A stretch of 20,511 nt of DNA from Tritrichomonas musculus (GCA_039105265.1 JAPFFF010000530.1:1-20511); one strand, 5' to 3'. Numbered from the stretch's first letter, positions 1 to 8,161 are shown. The notes: generated by a model from the sequence alone, not told the origin. Program-made: numbers and translations.

Positions 1-1310
1 TAATATTAAATAATTATTCGGTATTTTTAGAGAAATACTTAAAAATTTTGATTTTTTATAAATAAATTTAATTATCTTGGTGTTTTTAAGAATTAAATAT
101 ATATTATATAAATATATATATCTTTATATTCTTATTTTAATTTAATAAAAAATATTAATCATATATATTTCAGAAAATATGAAGATAAATAAAGTTCAAA
201 AAAATAATATTTCAGATAAATATATGGTTAATAATTCGCCTTGAGTAAAATAAAAGTCGTTATTACGATAGAATGATGGTTAAAAATTAGCCTCGAGTAA
301 AATAAAAGTCGTTATTTCGATAATATTATAGTCAATAATTAACCTCGAGTAAAAAAAAATCCGTTATTTTGATTATATAAAGGTGAATAATTAACCTTGA
401 GTAAAATGAAATCCGTTATAACGATTAATATAAGATTAAATATTCACCTTATTAAATAACCGATATTATATGGTGAATAAATAATCATTAATAATCGTCA
501 TTTTAAAATTATACGATTATATTGAATTCAAATAACAATAAATATAAATTTACTTTTATCCTAAAATAAAAAGAATACTTTTTTATTATTATATTATATA
601 TATTTATTAATATATATATTATATTTAAAAACAATAATAATTATATAAAATCATGGGAAATGATCACCTTGTACACATATGTTTTTTGCTAATTTTTTTA
701 ATAATTTTTTAATCGTTTAAGGGTAAAGTTGGCTTTTCTCAACTTTTTTCCACTTTTTGTAATATCTTTCAAAATATTCTATGAGTTTTTGCTAATGGCA
801 AATCTGATATTTCATTAAAATATAAAAAATTTATATATTTCTTATCAAATCAACGTTTAATCATTTTTTATTTTATCCATTAAGATTATCATGTATAATC
901 TTAATTTAAAAAAATAGAATTAATTTAAGATTAATTTTTTAAATAAGAATATTCTTGTTTAGATAGTTTTTTTCGAATTTCTATTTTCTCAAATAATTGA
1001 ATAAAAAAAATTTCTTTCAAAAAATTGTGAACCAATTTCTCTCATCAAAAAACAGTTTTATTGAATCAATATGAAAATAAAAAAGATATTTGTAATGAAA
1101 TTTTATATGGAATACCTTATAATTTTAAAATTATTTAATTTCGTAAATAAAAGGATTTATTCGGAAATTTTATAAAAACATTGGTATGGATTCAGCAAAA
1201 ATATATAGCTATTTCAATTGATAAATGGTTATTATAATACTTTTTCTATTCAATCAACCAATTAAATATAGAAAAAAAATAGTTTGGTATCTTGTTTTCT
1301 TTTATGTATA
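1..1310. other. AT-rich non-coding flank of the element
   Basis: This stretch is visibly far richer in A and T than everything to its right and carries no open frame of useful length on either strand. It holds long poly-A/T and TATA-type runs, a 52-bp tandem repeat (listed separately), and two copies of the word TTTTTGCTAAT near 683-693 and 786-796. I see no promoter, RNA gene or coding remnant in it. The sharp change of composition near 1310 suggests that this is host DNA next to the insertion, but an AT-rich terminal part of the element cannot be excluded because the other end is not in the window. Confidence 0.6.
226..485. repeat. 52-bp tandem repeat, about four clear copies and one weak copy
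   Basis: The landmark AACC/GCC followed by TTGAGTAAAA or TCGAGTAAAA recurs with its CC pair at 239, 291, 343 and 395, an exact 52-base period, and a weaker fifth copy has CC at 447. Each unit also carries a CGTTAT...CGAT block. The units have drifted from each other at several positions, so the array is not very recent. It looks like a host minisatellite; it has no variable spacers and so is not a CRISPR array. Confidence 0.8.
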
Positions 1311-1322
1311 GAAGAGTAGAAA

Positions 1323-1366
1323 TACTAAGGAGGGTTTCGCACTACGTGCTCCACCCATCCTTAGTA
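1323..1366. repeat. Strong stem-loop near the left end of the element
   Basis: A 13-base arm (TACTAAGGAGGGT, 1323-1335) pairs with ACCC at 1353-1356 and TCCTTAGTA at 1358-1366, leaving a single bulged A at 1357. Inside, GCAC (1339-1342) pairs with GTGC (1346-1349) around a three-base loop. It lies exactly where composition changes from flank to element and before the first gene. It may be part of the terminal inverted repeat, a terminator for inward host transcription, or a structured leader. Confidence 0.7.
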
Positions 1367-1398
1367 GTAAGTGGATACACCCCTTTCGGACCATTTAT

Positions 1399-1422
1399 GA
1401 TAGCCATTTGTAAACGATAGCC
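1399..1422 (+). repeat. Short direct repeat GATAGCC, 17-base period
   Basis: GATAGCC occurs at 1399-1405 and 1416-1422 in the leader between the end hairpin and the first gene. A similar arrangement of a short direct repeat with a 17-base period occurs at 18894-18919 in the other non-coding region of the element. Confidence 0.4.
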
Positions 1423-1441
1423 AAACTCCTACCGAACTAAC

Positions 1442-1447
1442 TTTTTA
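1442..1447 (+). promoter_or_regulatory. Promoter-like T-run before the first gene
   Basis: TTTTTA begins 17 bases before the ATG at 1459. This is a weaker form of the TATTTTT motif seen before other genes of the element, with the T-run at the same distance. Confidence 0.4.
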
Positions 1448-1458
1448 GCTAACTACAA

Positions 1459-1788
1459 ATGACTACTAACTACTATATCCATTCAGCTGATTTCGAATGT
1501 GATAACGTTCCCGACTATATCATGCCAGCTGATATCAAACGAATAGTATCTCATAATCGTCATACGTTCCATAAACGAATCTTCTTCTTCAGTCCGAGTG
1601 AACGTCAAGTCTATCGATACGATCCTCTCATGAAAATCGTCCAATTAGTTAAAGGTAGTGAGATTGGTAATTCATTGAAGTTCAATCTAGTAACGGATGA
1701 ATCCAGACATGACTCTTTATATGTTAGTGGTATTATGTTAGCTCGTGTATCGAATATGAGTAAGATCGAACTGATAAAGAGTAAGTGA
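1459..1788 (+). CDS. Hypothetical protein, first gene of the element (109 aa)
   Basis: I do not recognise this protein. It is 109 residues long, mixed alpha/beta in character, with an aromatic and basic patch around residues 35-55 (HTFHKRIFFF), no signal peptide and no membrane segment. The ATG is preceded by ACAA, matching the A-rich context of its neighbours, and a T-run lies 17 bases upstream. It is the first reading frame inside the left end, ahead of the integrase group and separated from it by 52 bases holding the next promoter motif. The position suggests an early or regulatory gene, but that is inference from place only. Codon use resembles the rest of the element and differs from the flank, so it belongs to the element. 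Confidence 0.65.
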   Translation: MTTNYYIHSADFECDNVPDYIMPADIKRIVSHNRHTFHKRIFFFSPSERQVYRYDPLMKIVQLVKGSEIGNSLKFNLVTDESRHDSLYVSGIMLARVSNMSKIELIKSK

Positions 1789-1821
1789 TGAATTCGCTGA
1801 CGATGAAGAGTAAATGATGTT

Positions 1822-1828
1822 TATTTTT
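1822..1828 (+). promoter_or_regulatory. TATTTTT motif before the 449-aa gene
   Basis: TATTTTT followed by GG begins 19 bases before the ATG at 1841 and 34 bases after the stop of the previous gene. It would drive the three-gene unit that includes integrase and ATPase. Confidence 0.55.
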
Positions 1829-1840
1829 GGTTTCACTTAA

Positions 1841-3190
1841 ATGAGTTATAGAAGAGATAACACAGAAGATGAACACATTCCGTTACCAATCGAAACGGTT
1901 TATAACTCTGTAGTTGATTCGTTAAGAGTTGAAGGTGATTACGGAACCACTAAATATTATACCGATAACGATGAACACTTCAACAGAATCTACTTTAAAT
2001 ATCCAGCTGAATGGAGAACATCCAATCTCGGTGAAAAAATAATCGGTGTTCGTCATATGTCTGTCAAATGGAGAACTGGTTGGATTAAGTTTGATCTGTT
2101 CGTTCGAAAATTTGATAATGATGCATATTCTAAACTAAAAGATGTGATTACACGAGTTAACAAAGAAATATGTGAAACGTTATCAACAGATGATATACAT
2201 GAAATTGTTATGGATAATCTACCGAATGAATATGTACGAGTATATCAAATTCCAATAAGTATCAAAGTAACGTCAAACGATAATTGGATCGATATTGTCG
2301 ACCATATACGAAAAGCTATTGATGATCATAATCTATATAATCATCTGAAAGAGAAGATCATGGATAGAGATATAACTCCAGATGAACGAACTACTTTGCT
2401 AAAACAATTAGAAGATATTAAAGATGATTATGAATCGATGTTAGCTAAGAGTGATGAATTGATTGGTGAACATATACCGTTCTATTTACAAAGCGAAGAC
2501 ATTATCATCGAAGATGTGTTTGAAAATAACCAACATATATTGAAATTACGAGTAAAAGATTCAGACTTAATTGATTTATTTGGATCATCCGATATATTGA
2601 TCACGAGACCAAACAATACTGTTTTACATATTGGTTCTGCGTATAGTAACTTTTATGACGGACATCGCAGTGTCAACTTTATTAAACATAGAATAAATCA
2701 TGAAGGTCGATTAATTCCATATGAAGAACCTGAAAAACCTGTTAAACCTGACATTGGTGATGGTGAAGAAGAAGAAGAAGAATGGAATGAACCTATTGAT
2801 GAAGATTCTATTAAAGAACAATTATATTATAATATCAAATTCGATCCATATACAGCTAGCTTCTTCAATATCGGATCTGATAATCCATTCAAAAACAATA
2901 TATACAAACTATATCATTATCATCATAAACTGATATTGAAGAACATATTAACTGATTTGGAGTGTGAAGTTGTAGCTTCATTTGCAACTCAATCGAATCA
3001 TTATCTTGTTGGTAGAACTAATGAACCATTCTGTCCGATCAAATATTATAAGTTGAACCATAGCGATGAAACATTTTGGATTGAATTCTACGACAAAAAC
3101 GAGATTAAGATTCCATTACCGATCAATGATAATGTTGTGTTCACAATGGACATGGTGTTCTTACAAAACCGTAAACTGTTATACTCTTAA
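1841..3190 (+). CDS. Hypothetical protein, possible virion component (449 aa)
   Basis: Unrecognised as a named family. The N-terminal 115 residues look beta-rich and include a segment ending in KFDLFVRKFDND. A helical stretch follows around residues 150-205, with many charged residues and likely coiled-coil character. Next comes a second beta-rich part, then a proline/lysine hinge leading into an acidic run of glutamates near residues 305-315, and finally a C-terminal beta-like segment (NDNVVFTMDMVFLQNRKLLYS is its core). The ATG has a TTAA context with TATTTTT 19 bases upstream. The integrase gene follows after only 10 bases, so the two are probably co-transcribed. The beta-rich ends could fit a minor capsid or penton-associated protein, but another gene in the window fits the penton better, so I leave the function open. 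Confidence 0.7.
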   Translation: MSYRRDNTEDEHIPLPIETVYNSVVDSLRVEGDYGTTKYYTDNDEHFNRIYFKYPAEWRTSNLGEKIIGVRHMSVKWRTGWIKFDLFVRKFDNDAYSKLKDVITRVNKEICETLSTDDIHEIVMDNLPNEYVRVYQIPISIKVTSNDNWIDIVDHIRKAIDDHNLYNHLKEKIMDRDITPDERTTLLKQLEDIKDDYESMLAKSDELIGEHIPFYLQSEDIIIEDVFENNQHILKLRVKDSDLIDLFGSSDILITRPNNTVLHIGSAYSNFYDGHRSVNFIKHRINHEGRLIPYEEPEKPVKPDIGDGEEEEEEWNEPIDEDSIKEQLYYNIKFDPYTASFFNIGSDNPFKNNIYKLYHYHHKLILKNILTDLECEVVASFATQSNHYLVGRTNEPFCPIKYYKLNHSDETFWIEFYDKNEIKIPLPINDNVVFTMDMVFLQNRKLLYS

Positions 3191-3200
3191 TCCGCTATAA

Positions 3201-4301
3201 ATGAGTTTCATAGAAACCTTTGCAAAGCAAAGTCGAATCAAGTTCAAGACCATTGATGAAGTTTATTCTAAGTATCCAACCAATACGTTATCGAAATTCA
3301 AGAGAATCGCTAATAGATATGGTTTCACGGATGATGAAGCTAAAGACTATCTTCAAAACAAAGTCGTTCACGATCAACATATTCCGCCACCAAAGTTCAT
3401 GCATATCTATTCGAAGATTCAACATGCGTTTCAAATGGATACGTTCATTGGAGATCCAGACTATTTGATGTTCATTAACGTTAACACACGTAAAGCATAT
3501 GCGTATGAGATGATCAATAAAGGTGCTAAACAAGTGTTGAAATCATTAACCGAGTTCATCAAATCAGAACCTGAGTGTAAGTCTATCATATCAGATGAAG
3601 ATGCATCATACTTATCGAAATCCGTACTCGATTTCATGAGAGAACATGATATTGTATATACAACAACGACCGATAACGATCATAACAAACTCGGTATCAT
3701 TAATAGATTCATGAGAACCATTCGTGATATGAAAGCTAATGAACCAAATACTGATATACTATCATTAGTAGAATCCTATAACGATATGCCGCATCGATCT
3801 CTTAATTATAAATCTCCGAATGAGATAACAGATGAAGATGAGTTAGAGTATATCGATAAGATGGAACGTCAAGTTAATCCATATCATTTCAAACCTGGTG
3901 ATCTAGTTAGAGTAGTTCTTGATAAGAGTCCATTAACGAAACGTCGTTCGAATCTATCTAAAGAGTCTTACGTCGTCGATTCCAAAGATGGTAATCAGTT
4001 TCTAATCCGATCTATCGATGGATCTGTAGATACTGTACCGGGATATAAACTCGTGAAGTCATCCGATAACGTTCCACTAGCGACATCAATCAAAGATGGT
4101 AAACGCGGTATCGTTAAAGAGATTCGATCTTATAACAAGAAGAGAGATACATATACGATAACATATGAAGATTCAACCGTTAAAGATACTATCAAATCGA
4201 AATATCTACGTGAAGGTCATCCAACTAAATTATCGACAATGGAACGTCAATACTGGATGAATCAAAATACCATCCCCGACCAAATAAGAAAGTTCATTTA
4301 A
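3201..4301 (+). CDS. INT: Retroviral-type (RVE) integrase
   Basis: Would catalyse strand transfer of the element's ends into host DNA. In the 366-residue product the rve-like core runs from about residue 78 to 210: an MDTFIGDPDYLMF strand with Asp at 80, an SDED stretch near 131-134, then HNKLGIINRFMRTIRDM around 161-177 and YNDMPHRSLNYKSPNEI at 193-209, which is the usual end of this fold. The segment YHFKPGDLVRV (228-238) opens an SH3-like tail, and a chromo/SH3-like part follows (about 248-287). A second small beta domain lies at about 300-340 (KRGIVKEIRSYNKKRDTYTITYEDS). This order is typical of Maverick integrases, which resemble those of retroviruses and LTR elements. The gene starts 10 bases after the previous stop and ends 10 bases before the ATPase gene, so it sits in a three-gene unit. 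Confidence 0.9.
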   Translation: MSFIETFAKQSRIKFKTIDEVYSKYPTNTLSKFKRIANRYGFTDDEAKDYLQNKVVHDQHIPPPKFMHIYSKIQHAFQMDTFIGDPDYLMFINVNTRKAYAYEMINKGAKQVLKSLTEFIKSEPECKSIISDEDASYLSKSVLDFMREHDIVYTTTTDNDHNKLGIINRFMRTIRDMKANEPNTDILSLVESYNDMPHRSLNYKSPNEITDEDELEYIDKMERQVNPYHFKPGDLVRVVLDKSPLTKRRSNLSKESYVVDSKDGNQFLIRSIDGSVDTVPGYKLVKSSDNVPLATSIKDGKRGIVKEIRSYNKKRDTYTITYEDSTVKDTIKSKYLREGHPTKLSTMERQYWMNQNTIPDQIRKFI

Positions 4302-4311
4302 CTTACTATAA

Positions 4312-5163
4312 ATGACTCAAATCAAGAAAGTTGAAGATCTAATCGAAGACACATTACGTAAGAATCAACGTGATATCGAAATGGCGTTGATTAAACCACT
4401 CGCTCCTGAATATCCATTCTCGTCAAACGGTATCTACTTTCTAATCGGTAAGATGGGAGCTGGTAAATCGTTTTGGATCTGGCGACACATCATGATAACT
4501 GAACGACTATTCACGAAACCGTATTACAGTAAGATCATATTCTGTTCCACGTCTGGTAAACTCGATAAAACAGCTGAAGTACTATCCAAGAATGTGAAGA
4601 CCCCTATTGATTACATCAAAGAAGAGAATCTACTTCCATATCTTAAACGACATCTACGACGTAAACTCAAATACTATGCGATGGTCAAACATGTGCTATC
4701 CAAAATGGTTGAAACTAATGAAGAAATGGCTAGAATCATCCAGAAACACTCGTTAATGGAAATCGAAGATCGAATAGCATATATAGCATCCAAGTTAGTT
4801 CAGTATCAGACCGCATCGTATCCGTTCAACACGTTACTCGTATTAGATGACGCTGCTGGATCCCCGTTACTGAAGAACGGTAACAGTGAACTATGTCGGT
4901 TACTAACGAAAACGAGACACTTCAATCTGACTTGTATCATAGCTGTTCAAACATTACGATTCGTTCATCTGAATGTTAAACGATTGGCCACTGATATCAT
5001 ATGCTATAGCGGTTTCAGTAAAGAAGATTTCACATCGATGTTACAACAGACTCCAAACAATCTCGATACCAAGTCAACGACAATCGAATATCTAAATCAT
5101 AAGGGTCAACATGATCGGTTTATCATCAATATCACTGCCAACGAATCACACTTTGAACAATAA
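4312..5163 (+). CDS. ATP: A32/FtsK-HerA-like DNA packaging ATPase
   Basis: Would power packaging of the element's DNA into capsids. The 283-residue product has a hydrophobic strand leading into Walker A, GKMGAGKS at residues 46-53, and Walker B, NTLLVLDDAAG at about 173-183 with Asp179-Asp180. The later segment around 193-225 (LLTKTRHFNLTCIIAVQTLR) is the sensor strand region seen in poxvirus A32-type and adenovirus-like packaging ATPases, where a Gln closes the strand. Length matches Polinton ATPases of roughly 230-300 residues. The gene starts 10 bases after the integrase stop with a CTATAAATG context and has no TATTTTT motif of its own, so it is probably read from the promoter before 1841. 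Its own 3' side carries the next promoter motif eight bases after the stop. Confidence 0.93.
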   Translation: MTQIKKVEDLIEDTLRKNQRDIEMALIKPLAPEYPFSSNGIYFLIGKMGAGKSFWIWRHIMITERLFTKPYYSKIIFCSTSGKLDKTAEVLSKNVKTPIDYIKEENLLPYLKRHLRRKLKYYAMVKHVLSKMVETNEEMARIIQKHSLMEIEDRIAYIASKLVQYQTASYPFNTLLVLDDAAGSPLLKNGNSELCRLLTKTRHFNLTCIIAVQTLRFVHLNVKRLATDIICYSGFSKEDFTSMLQQTPNNLDTKSTTIEYLNHKGQHDRFIINITANESHFEQ

Positions 5164-5170
5164 ATTGGTT

Positions 5171-5177
5171 TGTTTTT
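5171..5177 (+). promoter_or_regulatory. TGTTTTT promoter-like motif
   Basis: A one-base variant of the TATTTTT motif begins 21 bases before the ATG at 5192 and eight bases after the ATPase stop. It would serve a two-gene unit. Confidence 0.45.
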
Positions 5178-5191
5178 ATGATTAATAAATC

Positions 5192-5596
5192 ATGGGATTC
5201 AAGAGTTTCGTTACAAGTGGTTGGAATAGACTTAAAAGTGATGTCCATCAGGGGCTCATCGGTGCTAAAAACGCTGTACATAGAGTATGGAATGCGACCA
5301 AAAAGGGGTTGATCGGTGCTAAAAACTTCGCTATGAATAATCCGAAAGCTATCGGTACTATGTTACATGCGATAACACCATTTGCTACTGCATTCAATCC
5401 AACGTTAGGTGCTATTACATCAGCAGGTGCAAACATATTCAGTCACATGCCAAAGGGGTCGGTCAAAGACAAGCTCGTGAAGATCAGTGAACAGTTCGCG
5501 CGTGGCGAATTAAAACAAGGTGGATCATCAACAGCACAAGCTGCAGCTGATTCGCGAAAGAAACCTCATAAATTCGTTCCATTTCGGGGGATTTAA
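5192..5596 (+). CDS. Small amphipathic/hydrophobic virion-like protein (134 aa)
   Basis: No named family is certain. The N-terminal part contains a duplicated GLIGAKN unit (about residues 22-28 and 39-45), each copy set in an amphipathic basic helix. A glycine/alanine-rich hydrophobic stretch follows at about 52-85 (NPKAIGTMLHAITPFATAF), and the C-terminus is basic and ends FVPFRGI. The overall plan recalls membrane-active minor virion proteins such as adenovirus pVI, which lie inside the capsid and help entry; similar small proteins occur near ATPase and capsid genes in Polintons and adintoviruses. That assignment is inference from plan and position, between the packaging ATPase and the capsid gene. 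A TGTTTTT motif lies 21 bases upstream, and the next gene follows after 10 bases. Confidence 0.6.
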   Translation: MGFKSFVTSGWNRLKSDVHQGLIGAKNAVHRVWNATKKGLIGAKNFAMNNPKAIGTMLHAITPFATAFNPTLGAITSAGANIFSHMPKGSVKDKLVKISEQFARGELKQGGSSTAQAAADSRKKPHKFVPFRGI

Positions 5597-5606
5597 CGGA
5601 TCATAA

Positions 5607-5834
5607 ATGAGTGGCAGAGATCGAACAATTTGCGGAAGCAAAGTACGAAGTAATGCGTATAGATCGAGTAATTCTGTTATCGTATCTGGACCTGGTACTA
5701 TGTATAACGAAGTCACTAGACCGAGATCATTACCAACACGATATCACGATAACACTAATACTCATGACGTAACCGTACCATATATCAAAACCAGTAAACG
5801 CAAATCCAAAACTCGTAAAAACAAACGTAAGTGA
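5607..5834 (+). CDS. Small basic protein (75 aa)
   Basis: Unrecognised. The product is rich in Arg, Ser and Thr throughout and ends in a dense Lys/Arg tail (KTSKRKSKTRKNKRK). This would suit binding to nucleic acid, for example packing DNA inside a capsid like the small core proteins of adenoviruses, or a nuclear signal; no fold can be read. It starts 10 bases after the previous stop in a TCATAAATG context without a TATTTTT motif, so it is likely the second gene of a two-gene unit. An overlapping minus-strand frame covers part of it, but the plus frame has the right spacing and start context. Confidence 0.6.
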   Translation: MSGRDRTICGSKVRSNAYRSSNSVIVSGPGTMYNEVTRPRSLPTRYHDNTNTHDVTVPYIKTSKRKSKTRKNKRK

Positions 5835-5850
5835 GTATTGTCTGTGATGA

Positions 5851-5857
5851 TATTTTT
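5851..5857 (+). promoter_or_regulatory. TATTTTT motif before the 210-aa gene
   Basis: Begins 18 bases before the ATG at 5869 and 17 bases after the previous stop. Confidence 0.55.
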
Positions 5858-5868
5858 GTTAAAATCAA

Positions 5869-6501
5869 ATGAGTTCTAAGTACGTACGTGGAGTGAAACG
5901 AAATCAAATCATTCAACGATGGTTGCAAGGGATTGAAGATCCTGAATATGAAGTGTTTCCGACCAAGAAAGAAGGTAAATATATAGTCAAGTTGAGGGAG
6001 ACTAAATTAGTAGATCAAACCAATAACGATGTTGATAAACAGTCTGTCGATGTCGATGTTGATAAACAGTCTGTCGATGTTACTAACGATGTCGAGTCTG
6101 AAACTGAATCAACACCACCACCTGTAATCAAACAACGTAGACCGCGAACATCTAGTAGTACTATACCATCAACTAGACCAGATTCAACGATTAATCTCGA
6201 AATACTCGAACAGTTACGTAATCTCGGTGAAGAGATCCGCAATGATAGATTCAAGAAAGAGCAGAAACAGTATATCAAACATGTCGTCAACAAAGAGTTA
6301 TCGAAATCGCGTATTCGTAGTCGATATGTACCTGAAATGTTTGCAACGCAAAATCCACAAAGTGGGTTTCCAGAGTCAGTTGAATCCGAACCAGTTGAAT
6401 CGAAACCAGTTGCACCACAACCAGTTGAACCACAATCAGTTGAACCTGAACCTGAACCAGTCATTGAACAACCCATATTTCGATCACGTATACGACGTTA
6501 A
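5869..6501 (+). CDS. Pro/Glu-rich linker protein upstream of the capsid gene (210 aa)
   Basis: Not a named family. Residues 1-45 form a compact basic start (RNQIIQRWLQGIEDPEYEVF followed by a KEGKYIVKLRE strand). A short tandem repeat DVDKQSVDV follows, then a Ser/Thr/Pro-rich linker, a helical stretch around 105-145 with charged heptad-like pattern, and a C-terminal run of five PVExx-type units before a basic end RSRIRR. Such modular disorder with helices suits a scaffold, capsid cement or protein-protein linker. It has its own TATTTTT motif 18 bases upstream and stands directly before the major capsid gene, so a role in assembly is plausible but unproved. The minus-strand frame that overlaps it is a mirror of the repeats. 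Confidence 0.65.
   Translation: MSSKYVRGVKRNQIIQRWLQGIEDPEYEVFPTKKEGKYIVKLRETKLVDQTNNDVDKQSVDVDVDKQSVDVTNDVESETESTPPPVIKQRRPRTSSSTIPSTRPDSTINLEILEQLRNLGEEIRNDRFKKEQKQYIKHVVNKELSKSRIRSRYVPEMFATQNPQSGFPESVESEPVESKPVAPQPVEPQSVEPEPEPVIEQPIFRSRIRR
6028..6080 (+). repeat. 27-base in-frame tandem repeat, two copies
   Basis: Bases 6028-6053 and 6055-6080 are identical over 26 positions with a 27-base period, so the protein gains nine residues (DVDKQSVDV) without a frame change. The identity points to a recent duplication or conversion. Confidence 0.85.
6376..6450 (+). repeat. 15-base degenerate coding repeat, five copies
   Basis: Units based on CCAGTTGAACCACAA start at 6376, 6391, 6406, 6421 and 6436 and encode PVExx-type pentapeptides. 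They form an extended acidic/proline arm at the C-terminus of the 210-residue protein. Confidence 0.8.
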
Positions 6502-6528
6502 GTATGAATCCGTCGACTTAAACCATCA

Positions 6529-6535
6529 TATTTTT
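6529..6535 (+). promoter_or_regulatory. TATTTTT motif before the capsid gene
   Basis: Begins 18 bases before the ATG at 6547, which sits in an AGTAAATG context. Confidence 0.6.
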
Positions 6536-6546
6536 CTGTCAAGTAA

Positions 6547-8133
6547 ATGACATTCAACAACGAAGTCTTTCACAAGACATCAGCCGAAGTAAATACTCAA
6601 GTGGCTAGCTATTTCGATATAGTCGATAATGCTATAGCCATGTCAGACACTAATAAGAAGTACGTTATCGATGCGCAAGCTTCGTACAGTCCATCAGCAC
6701 CTATTCATGCTGGATCATTCACGACATTCATTATCAGTCCGACATGTGATAACACAGCTGATATCTATAACGGATTCATCAAAGCGCAGATGAAGATTAC
6801 AATAGTCATGAGTGATCCAATTAACAGTCCACTGAAAAAAATAAATGGTCATGATTTCAATACATTATGGGTTGGATTCAAAGACGCTATGGATTCAGTC
6901 GAAAAATATGAGATCCTCTCTAACGGTATCTCCATATACACTCAAAACTTTGGTCCAGAAGAGTCATTCTTGACAGCGTGTGGTGCTAATGAAGCTTCTA
7001 AACGATCCGATATCTACTCTAAAGTTCGTCATAAAGATATATATAATCGTAAATTTAATATAGCTCATTGTGGTGAGTTCGTAGAACTTGTTACCGAAAC
7101 TGATATATATGAAGTTAAAATACCATTGAAGATCGATTTACGCCGATTCTTACCACTCAGTAACATCAAGTATCTACCCGCTTTCGCTGGCAAATTCGAA
7201 CTCAAAGTTATGTTCGGTACACAGGGTTTGGTTTGGTGTCCAGTTGGTCCATCTAAAGAGTTGATTGCGGATATTGGTAACTACAGAGAGTTCAAAATGG
7301 AGGGTATAACATCTGAATTCGTTCAAATCGGTGATGCTGCATATATGTTTAATGATATAGAAGATCCAACATTAAAATCAGATCTTCGTAGAATAACAGT
7401 TGAACGTAATTATGAGATTGATAAAGCGTATAGTGTCATCCCCAACTTTGGTATCGATAATGATATATATCAATCACTCGTTCAACGATACACTCAACAA
7501 GAACTCATCTTTCCAACTCAGATATTGACATTCACGACTATGAGTAAGAGTCTCGGTAACGGTCATGGATCAACCACTCAAACCATTACTCCAAGATTTG
7601 TCGATTCAATCTTCTTCTTATTCCCATTAGAATCAACTCATCACACTGTATTCAAGAACCCTAAGTTTACGAACTTCCAGTTACGATGTGGTGGTTATGG
7701 AGTCGTTCCAACTATTCCATTCGCGACTGATGGTACTGATCCAATGTTCATCGAACTATGTCAGAACGCTATGAACGTTAACGGTGAACAAACAGGGTTC
7801 AACAAAGAGGTGGTTCAATCATTGTTGTACGTCAGAACTGAAGATGAAGAACCGAATGTACCACGTAGACACTTTAGTTACGATACTACATCATTCTTTA
7901 TCGGACTTCCAACTGAAACCGATAACACATTCCAACAAGGTCAAACCAGTAATACACCAATCACTTACGAAATCGTTTGTGATCTTCCAGAAGATAGTTT
8001 CTATGCTGCTGCCAGTCCAAAACCACCTCCAATTATGGGATTGTTACAAGATACTGTCATATCCATTCATGTTCAACCAAATGGTATGCCGCCTTGTGTT
8101 GAGATCGGACAATACGATGTCGTTAGTAGATAA
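6547..8133 (+). CDS. MCP: Major capsid protein, double jelly-roll type (probable)
   Basis: Would form the trimeric hexons of an icosahedral shell. The 528-residue product is beta-rich throughout, has no membrane segment, and falls in the size range of Polinton and adintovirus capsid proteins. The segment SFTTFIISPTCDNTADIYNGFIKAQMKITI near residues 55-90 looks like the first strands and exposed loop of an N-terminal jelly roll, and the second half (from about 250) again shows regular strands separated by glycine/proline loops. Context supports the call: the packaging ATPase lies upstream and the gene has its own well-placed TATTTTT motif. I saw no single diagnostic motif, since this family is defined by fold, so a structure prediction would settle it. 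A short overlapping frame at 7784-8179 is a shadow. Confidence 0.75.
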   Translation: MTFNNEVFHKTSAEVNTQVASYFDIVDNAIAMSDTNKKYVIDAQASYSPSAPIHAGSFTTFIISPTCDNTADIYNGFIKAQMKITIVMSDPINSPLKKINGHDFNTLWVGFKDAMDSVEKYEILSNGISIYTQNFGPEESFLTACGANEASKRSDIYSKVRHKDIYNRKFNIAHCGEFVELVTETDIYEVKIPLKIDLRRFLPLSNIKYLPAFAGKFELKVMFGTQGLVWCPVGPSKELIADIGNYREFKMEGITSEFVQIGDAAYMFNDIEDPTLKSDLRRITVERNYEIDKAYSVIPNFGIDNDIYQSLVQRYTQQELIFPTQILTFTTMSKSLGNGHGSTTQTITPRFVDSIFFLFPLESTHHTVFKNPKFTNFQLRCGGYGVVPTIPFATDGTDPMFIELCQNAMNVNGEQTGFNKEVVQSLLYVRTEDEEPNVPRRHFSYDTTSFFIGLPTETDNTFQQGQTSNTPITYEIVCDLPEDSFYAAASPKPPPIMGLLQDTVISIHVQPNGMPPCVEIGQYDVVSR

Positions 8134-8161
8134 GTATTTCATAGAACTAGTAACAAACTAT

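Noticed and set aside
226-485. A CRISPR array
   Set aside because: The 52-base units are contiguous and drift along their whole length, with no constant repeat and variable spacer.
1-1310. A degraded gene in the AT-rich flank
   Set aside because: No frame of useful length and no protein-like composition on either strand.
2721-2933. A lysine/isoleucine-rich 70-codon frame
   Set aside because: Low-complexity shadow of the acidic run in the 449-residue gene.
6015-6476. A 153-codon minus-strand frame
   Set aside because: It is the mirror of the repeat-rich 210-residue gene, made of Gly/Ser/Thr runs, and has no start signal like those of the real genes.
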